The notes: generated by a model from the letters alone, not told the origin. A stretch of DNA of 17,201 nt from Eggerthella sp. CAG:298 (GCA_000435675.1 FR895133.1:1-17201); one strand, 5' to 3'; positions 11,000 through 17,184 are shown, numbered from the stretch's first letter. Numbers and translations: made by a program.

Positions 11000-12073
11000 C
11001 TAAGGAATGATGAAGGCGTTCTCGGGAAGCGAGTAGACGACACCCGCCCCATAGAGCTTGCCGAAGATGTACTTGTTGCTTGCCGCTTCTTCAGAGATGT
11101 AGATGCGGCCATCGTGATATTCGATACCCTCGCTCATGGGCGGCGCCGAAAGATCCGTTACGAGATTGGTCGAGTCGAAGTAGTAGAGCGGCACCTGCTT
11201 CCCGTTCACGGCGAACGTATCGCCTACGGGCTGTGCAGCCGCAGCGTCACTCTCTCCCCCTTGCTGAACAGGCAGTTCAACTACTGGCGTAGCCGCTTGG
11301 TTCACCGGACGATAGGTGAGCAAATGAGAACCCGCAAGACCATAAGAGGTAGAGAGCACGATATCGCCATTGGGCAGTTCGCACACACCCTGCACTTTAT
11401 CAGGGAGCGAATAGACACACGCGGGCGACTGGGCATAGCCGTAACGCGCTGCCGTATCGCCAGGATAGACGAAGAGTACGCCCGCGTTTTCGCTCCCGTC
11501 AGGCGTGGTCATATGATGCTCTTCGGGTGCAGCATAGTTCGGCTCGAGGTGAAACGTTCCCGTGTAGAGCGTATCGTTCTCGATGTTGATGAAGGCCGGC
11601 GTGATCTCAAGATCGACCTTATCGATCGCGCGCGCGCTTTCGCCCTCTCCTACTTGGGCCAGCGCAGCAGCATCGAACACAAGATAGCCTTCATCGCACG
11701 TAAGGAAGGCGAAGTTCTCGGACGTGGTGATACCAGAACCATGCCCCTCGTACGGCGTTCCATCGGGAAGTTCGGCGGTGAACTTCACCGTCTCGCCGTT
11801 CGCATCGCGACGATACAGCGGCGAGGGGTCTTCGCTTGAACTATAGCCGCTGAAGAGCCAACAATCACCCTCATCGTAATAGTCAAGATCTTGGCAGATA
11901 AAACCGTTGTTCACACCAGGGATCGCGAATTCTTCCTGCGCCTTACTGTAAAAAGAACTGTACGCGATGCGGATATAGAGATTGAAACCGATCAAGACGG
12001 CCACCACTACACATATCAAGGTGATGATCACACCAAGCGCAACCTTCTTTTTCCGTGAGTGCTGGGCAACCAT
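11000..12073 (-). CDS. Membrane-anchored extracytoplasmic protein of unknown function
   Basis: I do not recognise this 357-residue protein. Its ATG (12071-12073) has AGGAG seven bases upstream. A basic start (SRKKK) and one hydrophobic segment at about residues 10-35 (VALGVIITLICVVVAVLIGF) form a signal anchor without a lipobox, so the rest should face outside. The remainder is rich in Gly, Asp, Tyr and Thr with recurring strand-turn units (PNGDIVLSTSYGLAG, YHDGRIYISEEA, FGKLYGAGVVYSLPENAFII), which suggests a beta-propeller-like or similar all-beta fold. A few cysteines (in FICQDLD, GDCWLF, LTCDEG, PACVYS, QGVCELP) could form disulfides. It is divergent from the metal-binding lipoprotein gene and ends exactly where purF ends. 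A link to the metal system is possible by position only. Confidence 0.8.
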   Translation of the reverse strand: MVAQHSRKKKVALGVIITLICVVVAVLIGFNLYIRIAYSSFYSKAQEEFAIPGVNNGFICQDLDYYDEGDCWLFSGYSSSEDPSPLYRRDANGETVKFTAELPDGTPYEGHGSGITTSENFAFLTCDEGYLVFDAAALAQVGEGESARAIDKVDLEITPAFINIENDTLYTGTFHLEPNYAAPEEHHMTTPDGSENAGVLFVYPGDTAARYGYAQSPACVYSLPDKVQGVCELPNGDIVLSTSYGLAGSHLLTYRPVNQAATPVVELPVQQGGESDAAAAQPVGDTFAVNGKQVPLYYFDSTNLVTDLSAPPMSEGIEYHDGRIYISEEAASNKYIFGKLYGAGVVYSLPENAFIIP

Positions 12074-12085
12074 AGCGTTTCTCCT

Positions 12086-12139
12086 GATTCACTTGATCAA
12101 GACCGATCGCAAGGTCTCGTAGTATTCGATGCGTGAATC
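12086..12139 (-). other. Inverted repeat in the 5' leader of the minus-strand gene
   Basis: GATTCAC (12086-12092) and GTGAATC (12133-12139) are perfect inverted copies, with AGACC/GGTCT nested inside (12100-12104 and 12113-12117). In the transcript of the 11000-12073 gene this would close a stem directly upstream of its AGGAG ribosome site. It could tune translation, or be chance. Confidence 0.3.
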
Positions 12140-12244
12140 ATAAAGCAAAATGAGCGCATCTTCCCAGGCTGTTGCACTGTTGTAAGCAAAGCACGCGTGC
12201 CGTTCACCAAAGATCTTGCGAAGCGGAACTTGCGCGCTCGGTGT
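12089..12244 (-). pseudogene. Start-less open frame resembling a gene remnant
   Basis: Between a TAA at 12245-12247 and a TGA at 12089-12091 the minus strand is open for 51 codons. It contains no ATG or GTG. The translation reads like real protein: it includes PLRKIFGERHACFAY and ATAWEDALILLYDSRIEYYE, with a balanced helical composition and codons like those of the neighbours. I do not recognise a family. It could be the 3' remnant of a lost gene next to the operators, or a chance open frame, since 51 codons is not long at this base composition. Confidence 0.22.
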
Positions 12245-12259
12245 TACTAATTTATCATC
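12230..12259 (+). promoter_or_regulatory. Candidate promoter of the binding-protein operon
   Basis: TTGCGC (12230-12235) and TATCAT (12254-12259) are spaced by 18 bases and resemble weak -35 and -10 boxes. The -10 box lies inside the first operator, so a bound repressor would block RNA polymerase. The assignment rests on weak consensus matches. Confidence 0.3.
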
Positions 12260-12268
12260 AGTAACATG
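12242..12268 (+). promoter_or_regulatory. NikR-type operator, site 1
   Basis: GTGTTAC (12242-12248), 13 bases, then GTAACAT (12262-12268). This matches 13 of 14 half-site positions of GTGTTAC-N13/14-GTAACAC, the motif I recall for NikR of the Desulfovibrio/Geobacter group. It lies about 55-80 bases before the start codon of the binding-protein gene. Confidence 0.65.
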
Positions 12269-12293
12269 TTACGAATTATCTCATTGTAACAAC
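12267..12293 (+). promoter_or_regulatory. NikR-type operator, site 2, in tandem
   Basis: ATGTTAC (12267-12273), 13 bases, then GTAACAA (12287-12293). Sites 1 and 2 are offset by exactly 25 bp and share the inner extension GTTAC[T/G]AATT. Where they meet, the perfect 12-bp palindrome GTAACATGTTAC (12262-12273) is formed. Two sites 25 bp apart would lie on nearly the same helix face. Confidence 0.6.
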
Positions 12294-12323
12294 GCAACCA
12301 ATGAACCTGACGAAAGGCTCTCG

Positions 12324-13460
12324 ATGAAAGATCAAATGATATCAAAACCCTGGCTACGCTTGAGCGTCTGCATCTGCGCGATCGCGCTTATCTTCGCAGC
12401 CGCCCTGCTCACCGGCTGCAACTCGAACGAATCCAGTTCGAGCTCGAATGCTGAGGCCCAAACCATCACCGACATGCGCGGCCGCAGCGTGGAGGTGCCG
12501 GCGAACCTCGAGCGCATCGTTGCCGTTGGTTGCGCGCTGCGCCCTGTGTGCTACTTGCAAGCTGAAGATATGGTGGTCGGCGTCGAAGCGTCCGAGCAAG
12601 AAGATAATGTGAGCTGCGCGTACCGTCACGTGAATCACGATCTGTTCGCCAGCTTGCCCGTTATCGGTGATGGTGGCTCGAGCGGCGTGACCATCAATGA
12701 AGAAGCGCTCATGGAGGCAGCTCCCCAGCTCGTTATCTGCGACAGCCTTTCTGCCGATGAGGCCGATAACTTGCAACAGAAAACCGGCATTCCCTTCGTC
12801 TGCCTCGACCAGCCCGAAACCGTGTTCGATGACAAGTACTACAACAACCTCGAGTTGCTTGGCAAAGTGCTTGGCAAAGAAGAGCGCGCCGCCGATGTGG
12901 TGAACTACATCAAAGACATCAACAACGATCTTGAGCAGCGCAGTGCTGCCTCAAAAAACGCGAACAACAACACTGCCTATGCAGCCGGCATCAGCTTCCG
13001 CGGCGGCCATGGCTTCGATGGCACTGAAGCGAACTTCCAGCCCTTCGTGGCGTGCAATATCGACAACGTTGCTGATGGTCACGGATCGGATGGTGCCTTC
13101 ACGATCGACCTCGAAACCGTTTCAGCGGCTCAGCCCGGCTACATCTTCATGGAATGCGGCAACCTGCCTCTCATCAAGGAGAACTACAGCACCAACCCTG
13201 CTTACTATCAGGCGCTGAAGGCGGTGCAAGATGGCCATACGTATTCGCTCATCTCCTATCGCTTCTATTCGACCAATGTCGAGCTCGCGCTCGCGAACTG
13301 CTACCAAGTTGGCGCGATGGTCTATCCCGACAGCTTCTCGGATGTGAACCCGACCGAAAAGCTCGACGAGATCTCTGAGTTCTTCCTCGGCGAAAAGCTC
13401 TCGAGCGATCTAGCCGCCGAAGGCTACAAGTTCGAGCAGCTCAACATCGCAGAGCTTTAA
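12324..13460 (+). CDS. Lipoprotein substrate-binding protein of a FecCD-type (metal/metal-chelate) ABC importer
   Basis: This protein should capture the substrate outside the membrane and deliver it to the permease encoded at 15401-16546. The ATG at 12324 is preferred over an upstream frame extension because GAAAGG lies six bases upstream and a classical signal follows: hydrophobic residues 13-29 and the lipobox LLTGC with Cys32 as the lipidated residue. After a Ser/Asn-rich linker the FepB/BtuF-like domain begins with ITDMRGRSVEVPANLERIVAVG (about 48-69), the family's opening block. It then runs through the two-lobed fold to the C-terminal helices; 378 residues is typical. The metal or chelate is not readable from the sequence; annotation pipelines would probably write iron. 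The tandem NikR-type operators upstream and the His-rich partner ATPase favour nickel. Corrinoid, heme or siderophore remain possible. Confidence 0.88.
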   Translation: MKDQMISKPWLRLSVCICAIALIFAAALLTGCNSNESSSSSNAEAQTITDMRGRSVEVPANLERIVAVGCALRPVCYLQAEDMVVGVEASEQEDNVSCAYRHVNHDLFASLPVIGDGGSSGVTINEEALMEAAPQLVICDSLSADEADNLQQKTGIPFVCLDQPETVFDDKYYNNLELLGKVLGKEERAADVVNYIKDINNDLEQRSAASKNANNNTAYAAGISFRGGHGFDGTEANFQPFVACNIDNVADGHGSDGAFTIDLETVSAAQPGYIFMECGNLPLIKENYSTNPAYYQALKAVQDGHTYSLISYRFYSTNVELALANCYQVGAMVYPDSFSDVNPTEKLDEISEFFLGEKLSSDLAAEGYKFEQLNIAEL

Positions 13461-13480
13461 GCTTCCTTGAACCCTGAAAA

Positions 13481-13510
13481 AGGTGTCGAACGACCGGGTA
13501 GCTTGTCATC
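13481..13510 (-). repeat. Dispersed 30-bp repeat, copy 2, intergenic
   Basis: This is the reverse-strand copy of the repeat inside carB, 28 of 30 identical. It begins 20 bases after the binding-protein stop and ends 49 bases before the methyltransferase ATG. Read on the minus strand in the same frame as in carB it would also give DDKLPGRST, but nothing here suggests translation. Similarity to the carB copy stops at both edges. Confidence 0.8.
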
Positions 13511-13527
13511 TCTGTCGTAGAATAGGC

Positions 13528-13563
13528 ATGGATTCTCTCGATCAAAAGAAAGCACCGACATGA
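13528..13563 (+). CDS. Possible 11-codon leader peptide overlapping the methyltransferase start
   Basis: ATG at 13528 opens a short frame, MDSLDQKKAPT, whose TGA overlaps the methyltransferase ATG in ATGA (13560-13563). The methyltransferase itself has only a weak purine stretch upstream, so termination-reinitiation from this mini-ORF could help its translation. No strong ribosome site precedes the mini-ORF. Its reality is uncertain. Confidence 0.2.
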   Translation: MDSLDQKKAPT

Positions 13564-14363
13564 GTTTTTTCGATAGCTTAGAAGAATTGCAGGAGCGCTG
13601 GAGTGGATCTGCGGGCGGCTTTTCCCATGTAGAAGTATGGGACGAAGCCGCGGCAGGATACGCCGAAAAGCCCTTGCCCACCTTTGAAGACGACCCCTTT
13701 CTTGCCATGATGCAAGCGGAAGGTGCGCTCACGCCCGATGCGCGCGTGCTCGATATCGGCTGCGGTGCGGGGCTCTACAGCATCGCGCTCGCTCCTCACG
13801 TTGCCGAAGTGGTCGGCTGCGATTTCTCGGAGAAGATGATCGAAGCGGCGCGCAACCGCGCTACCACAGAAGGCTGTACGAATGCTCAGTTCATCTGCGG
13901 AAACTTTGCCGATATCACCTTCGATGAACCCTTCGACGTGGTCTTCGCGCATTTCACGCCCGCCATCAATAGCGCCACTGAGTTCCAGAAGATGGTCTCG
14001 CTCGCCCGCTCATGGTGCTTCATGGCATGCCCTACGCGCCGCCGAGATTTCGTGCTCGAAGAGGCACGCCGTCTTGCAGGCGTGGAGCACGGCGACCCTG
14101 ATCGTGATCGCAACTTCCTGTATGGCTTTGCCTATGCGTGGCTGCTGGGAAAAACCCCAACCGTCATGCACTACGATGATGTTTGGCGTGACCAGCGCAC
14201 GCTCGAAGACGCTCAAGCAATCTACGCGAACCACCTGGTTGCGCCCGATCTTTCCGCGGAACAGAAAGCGATCGTTCAAAACTATCTCGCGCAGATCGCT
14301 GAAGAAGGAACGGTCTACGAACGCATCGAGACCACGATCGCCATGTTAGGGTTCAGGGTTTAG
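13560..14363 (+). CDS. Class I SAM-dependent methyltransferase in the metal-uptake locus
   Basis: The 267-residue protein has a Rossmann methyltransferase core: motif I VLDIGCGAG (63-71), the acidic residue Asp88 in VVGCDFS at the end of strand two, and a motif IV-like strand in FDVVFAHFTPAI. The residues before motif I (GYAEKPLPTFEDDPFLAMM) and the long helical C-terminal part (about 165-267) probably form the substrate site. The substrate is unknown. It follows the binding-protein gene on the same strand, 99 bases downstream, with the dispersed repeat between, and no terminator is seen, so it is probably cotranscribed. It converges on the transporter ATPase gene with a 3-bp gap. A role in making or modifying a metal chelator, or in metal homeostasis, is inferred from location only. 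The ATG at 13560 has a weak ribosome site. Confidence 0.85.
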   Translation: MSFFDSLEELQERWSGSAGGFSHVEVWDEAAAGYAEKPLPTFEDDPFLAMMQAEGALTPDARVLDIGCGAGLYSIALAPHVAEVVGCDFSEKMIEAARNRATTEGCTNAQFICGNFADITFDEPFDVVFAHFTPAINSATEFQKMVSLARSWCFMACPTRRRDFVLEEARRLAGVEHGDPDRDRNFLYGFAYAWLLGKTPTVMHYDDVWRDQRTLEDAQAIYANHLVAPDLSAEQKAIVQNYLAQIAEEGTVYERIETTIAMLGFRV

Positions 14364-14366
14364 TCC

Positions 14367-15404
14367 CTACGCAGGCACGGCAACTGGAACGCCATCGACC
14401 TCGACGATCTTGAACGGCGTACCATACGTTTGCGTGAGAGCCTCGCCCGTAACGACCGAACGGTCCCCCACTGCCACCACTTCGCCGTCGCGCACGAGCA
14501 TGAAATGATCGCAGAAGCGCAGCGCAAGGTTCACATCGTGAAGCACAAGCACCGAAGCGAGCCCTGCTTCATGTGTCACCCGTCGCACCACCTCGAGCAC
14601 CTCAAGCTGGTTCTTCGGATCAAGCGCGCTAGTAGGCTCATCCAAGATAAGGATGTGCGGCTCCTGCGCCAAGGCACGCGCAATGAACACCTTTTGGCGT
14701 TCGCCACCCGATAGTTCGTCGCAAAAACGCGTCGCAAACTGCTCCAATTCAAGATCGACGAGCGCCCGAGAAACAACCTCGCGATCGACTGGCCGCACGG
14801 CCCACGAAATATGCGGCTTCCGCCCAAGCAGCACCTCATCGTAGACCGAAAGATGCGGAACGGTTTGCTGCTGCGCAACATAGGCGATGCGTCGAGCCAT
14901 CTCCTTGCGCGAGAGCGCGCTCGCATCCTCCCCATCGATGAGCACACGCCCCGCCGTTGGTTTGGTGATACCCGCCAGCAGATCGAGCAACGTCGACTTA
15001 CCTGCTCCGTTGTTGCCAAGGATCGCGAGCATCGAGGCCGGATGAACATGGAACGAGAGCCCGCTGAACACCGAATGCTCCTGGTGCGGATACGCATAGG
15101 CAAGGTCGCACGCCTCGAGCGGCGGCTTGATGGACGTGGTGGTAGCGTGCGAATGCTCGGGGATCGCACCGTAGGCATGCGCTTCGCTTCCCTGGTCGAA
15201 CGCGATCTCATCGTGGCTGGCAGCCGCATGCTCGTGCGCCACATCTCCACCAGGATGCGTGTGGTAGTGGCTGTGCACCGTGCCATCGGCATGCTCATGC
15301 ACATGCGCATGCGTTACTGGCATCGAAGCTTCGCTCTCTGTTGGCAAAACCGAAGGTTCAGCGCCTTGTTGCTGCACGCGTTTCTGTTCGTTCGTTTCAC
15401 TCAT
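14367..15404 (-). CDS. ABC transporter ATPase (FecE/BtuD type) with histidine-rich N-terminal tail
   Basis: This is the energising subunit of the importer formed with the permease directly upstream. The nucleotide-binding domain starts near residue 94: Walker A GNNGAGKST (130-138), Q-loop around AQQQ (177-180), signature LSGGERQ (231-237), Walker B ILILDEP (251-257), D-loop SALD and H-loop His289 in VLHDVN. The domain closely follows the FepC/BtuD pattern. What is unusual is a roughly 90-residue N-terminal extension carrying 14 histidines between residues 32 and 86, many as HxH pairs (for example HAHVHEH and HSHYHTH), as in nickel or zinc handling proteins. Its ATG overlaps the permease stop in ATGA, with GGAGG five bases upstream, so the two are translationally coupled. 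With the tail it reaches 345 residues, against about 255-270 for the family. Confidence 0.93.
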   Translation of the reverse strand: MSETNEQKRVQQQGAEPSVLPTESEASMPVTHAHVHEHADGTVHSHYHTHPGGDVAHEHAAASHDEIAFDQGSEAHAYGAIPEHSHATTTSIKPPLEACDLAYAYPHQEHSVFSGLSFHVHPASMLAILGNNGAGKSTLLDLLAGITKPTAGRVLIDGEDASALSRKEMARRIAYVAQQQTVPHLSVYDEVLLGRKPHISWAVRPVDREVVSRALVDLELEQFATRFCDELSGGERQKVFIARALAQEPHILILDEPTSALDPKNQLEVLEVVRRVTHEAGLASVLVLHDVNLALRFCDHFMLVRDGEVVAVGDRSVVTGEALTQTYGTPFKIVEVDGVPVAVPA

Positions 15405-16546
15405 GCCTGCCTCCGATATCCGCGATAGAGCAGGTAGAGGAAGAGCGGCGCACCCAAGAACGACGTGATCGCGCCGATAGGTAAGATGATAGGCGAGATG
15501 ATCATGCGCGCCACCAGATCGCTCGCAAGCATGATGATCGCACCGAGCACGAGCGATGCCGGCAGCAAGTAACGATAATCGTTACCGATGAAACGGCGTG
15601 CGATGTGCGGCGCGATAAGGCCGATGAAGTTGATCAAGCCCACGAAGGAGACCATGGCCGCCGCCATGATCGAAGCGAACAGCACACCCAAAACGCGCAC
15701 GCGATCCACGCTCACGCCCAAGCCTCCGGCCACATGGCCGCCGTTTTGCAGCGCGTTATAATTCCAGCGATTGAAGATGAAGTAGACCGTGCACACGAGC
15801 CCCACCACGAACATGAAGCCCATCTGGCTCCACGTTGCACGGGAAAGATCGCCGAACTGCCAGAACATGACCTTTGTGAGCTCAACATCGTCGGCGAAGT
15901 ATTGGATGATGGTCGAAGCGCCCGCGAAAAGGGCAGAGAGCGCCACGCCAACCAAGATGATGCTTTCGGGGCGCAGCAGGCCCAAACGCGAGAATGCGAG
16001 CACGACCAGGCTCGATATCATGGCACCCGCGAAGGCGAAGAGAGCGGTCATACCCATGTTCACACTGGCACTCGAACCGGTGATAGCGGGGACCACCATA
16101 AGGATCGCGAACGTGGCGCCAAAGCCTGCGCCCTGCGAAATGCCCACTGTGGAAGCTGAGGCAAGCGGGTTTTCGAGCACACTCTGCAGCACCGCACCTG
16201 CAATAGCAAGCCCCGCGCCCGAGATGATGGCGCACACGACGCGCGGCAGGCGGATGCCTTGTACAGCCGCGATATCGCTTGCGCTCCCCTGACCGAACAG
16301 CGCTGCGATGCTGGTGGGGATATCGATGGCCGAAGCGCCACAAGCGAGCTCGATCGCAGCAACCACCAAGAGCACCACCAACATGGCGAAGATCGCCACC
16401 ACATTGCGCCGTTCGATGTGCTTCCGTTCTTGCGTGATAGCGTGCGCAGCAGTATCGCGCGCTTCCGCGAACGCCTGGGTCGAGCAGGTTCGCATCGAGC
16501 GCGTTTGCCGATCGTGAAGTTCAGGATTGTTCGCAGCTTTGCTCAC
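15401..16546 (-). CDS. FecCD-family ABC importer permease
   Basis: This subunit forms the membrane channel, probably as a homodimer, with the ATPase and the lipoprotein. The frame is open into the FmdE gene, but the GTG at 16544-16546 is the likeliest start: it lies four bases after the FmdE stop, with AAGGA about ten bases upstream. This gives 381 residues, with about 48 polar residues before the first membrane span (NVVAIFAMLVVLLVVAAIEL). An ATG at 16495 is a weaker option. Family blocks include IRLPRVVCAIISGAGLAIAG, QSVLENPLASASTVGISQGAGFGA, LVGVALSALF and GLINFIGLIAPHIARRFIGNDYRYLLP, the cytoplasmic coupling region that contacts the ATPase. About ten membrane segments are expected. Substrate cannot be told from this subunit; operon context decides. 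Confidence 0.92.
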   Translation of the reverse strand: MSKAANNPELHDRQTRSMRTCSTQAFAEARDTAAHAITQERKHIERRNVVAIFAMLVVLLVVAAIELACGASAIDIPTSIAALFGQGSASDIAAVQGIRLPRVVCAIISGAGLAIAGAVLQSVLENPLASASTVGISQGAGFGATFAILMVVPAITGSSASVNMGMTALFAFAGAMISSLVVLAFSRLGLLRPESIILVGVALSALFAGASTIIQYFADDVELTKVMFWQFGDLSRATWSQMGFMFVVGLVCTVYFIFNRWNYNALQNGGHVAGGLGVSVDRVRVLGVLFASIMAAAMVSFVGLINFIGLIAPHIARRFIGNDYRYLLPASLVLGAIIMLASDLVARMIISPIILPIGAITSFLGAPLFLYLLYRGYRRQA

Positions 16547-16550
16547 GCGT

Positions 16551-17108
16551 TTAGAATCCTTCGCGCTCGTAGGCGCTATAGCAATCGAGGCAGACTGGCT
16601 TGCAATCTTGCAAGCGCAAGCCATATTCAGCGGTGTATTCGCCACACACTGAGCAATGCTCCGAAGCGAAATGGCGCGCCGGTTCGGGCAATGCGACACG
16701 TGGCTCAAGAACCTCGAACAGCTCCGTATAAGGCGTGTTCAACAGGTAGTTCTGATATTCATCGCGACTCATCCCCTCGCCCGCTTCGCTCTTCAAGAAG
16801 AGCCGAACGGCTTTAGCTGCGCTGCCGTTCTCGTCACGCACGAAGAAGGTGAACGCCATCTTGCCGCGCAGACGCGGAATGAGATTCGCCTTACCATACG
16901 TGCAGCCGAGCAAGCATTGGATAGCATCGACACAGCAGGCATCGTTCTCGGTCACGCATACCAGCTCCTCATCGATAGCTGGCAGCTGGGTATCATCAAG
17001 TCCCAATTCAGCGATCGCGCCCTCCACTGCCTTGAAGCCGATCGCAAGCCCTGGGCATTTATGTCCGTGAAACGCTGCTGCTTTCTCCCAGTAATTCAAC
17101 GAGAGCAT
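16551..17108 (-). CDS. FmdE-family protein with C-terminal zinc ribbon
   Basis: The 185-residue protein belongs to the FmdE family, named after a subunit linked to tungsten/molybdenum formylmethanofuran dehydrogenase but found widely beside metal and corrinoid transporters. The N-terminal block FHGHKCPGLAIGFKA (13-27) and the cysteine-rich stretch TENDACCVDAIQCLLGCTYGKANL (53-76) are diagnostic, and their His14, His16, Cys18 and later Cys residues are plausible metal ligands. A C-terminal zinc ribbon is formed by Cys152/Cys155 and Cys173/Cys176. AAGGAGA precedes the ATG. It is the first gene of the minus-strand operon, and a NikR-type inverted repeat overlaps its ribosome site and start codon. 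No signal peptide is present, so it acts in the cytoplasm, possibly as metal chaperone, store or reductase partner; that role is inferred. Confidence 0.9.
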   Translation of the reverse strand: MLSLNYWEKAAAFHGHKCPGLAIGFKAVEGAIAELGLDDTQLPAIDEELVCVTENDACCVDAIQCLLGCTYGKANLIPRLRGKMAFTFFVRDENGSAAKAVRLFLKSEAGEGMSRDEYQNYLLNTPYTELFEVLEPRVALPEPARHFASEHCSVCGEYTAEYGLRLQDCKPVCLDCYSAYEREGF

Positions 17109-17133
17109 GTTATTCTCCTTAAATTCGTAACAC
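17107..17133 (-). promoter_or_regulatory. NikR-type operator over the FmdE ribosome site and start codon
   Basis: Read on the minus strand the site is GTGTTAC, 13 bases, then ATAACAT: a perfect left half and five of seven in the right half of the GTGTTAC-N13-GTAACAC pattern. The inner extension GTTACGAATT is identical to site 2 before the binding-protein gene. The spacer contains the AAGGAGA ribosome site, and the right half ends on the ATG. Confidence 0.55.
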
Positions 17134-17159
17134 CCCCTATCCTACCTGATTCGGTGGCT

Positions 17160-17184
17160 CGCCCGCCGCTATCCTCGGCAGGCG
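17160..17184 (-). other. GC-rich hairpin upstream of the FmdE operon
   Basis: CGCC-C-GCCG (17160-17168) and CGGC-A-GGCG (17176-17184) form a nine-position stem with a 7-base loop. The single mismatch becomes a G-U pair on the minus strand. No T-run follows. It could be the end of an upstream gene outside the window or part of a leader. Confidence 0.3.

Noticed and set aside
12242..12293. Fur or DtxR/IdeR iron box
   Set aside because: The repeats lack the GATAATGAT or TTAGGTTAG patterns; the GTTAC half-sites and 13-base spacer fit the NikR-type motif instead.
13457..13732. 91-residue minus-strand frame containing DDKLPGRST, as in CarB
   Set aside because: Most of it is antisense to the methyltransferase and it has no ribosome site; the shared peptide comes from the DNA repeat.
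15569..15585. 17-bp palindrome GTAACGATAATCGTTAC with the same half-site bases as the operators
   Set aside because: Half-sites are in the opposite order and wrong spacing, and the bases encode the conserved permease block GNDYRYLLP, which explains them.
16547..16708. N-terminal extension of the permease frame up to 16708
   Set aside because: It overlaps the conserved zinc-ribbon end of the FmdE gene; the GTG at 16546, just after the FmdE stop, with a nearby ribosome site is more plausible.
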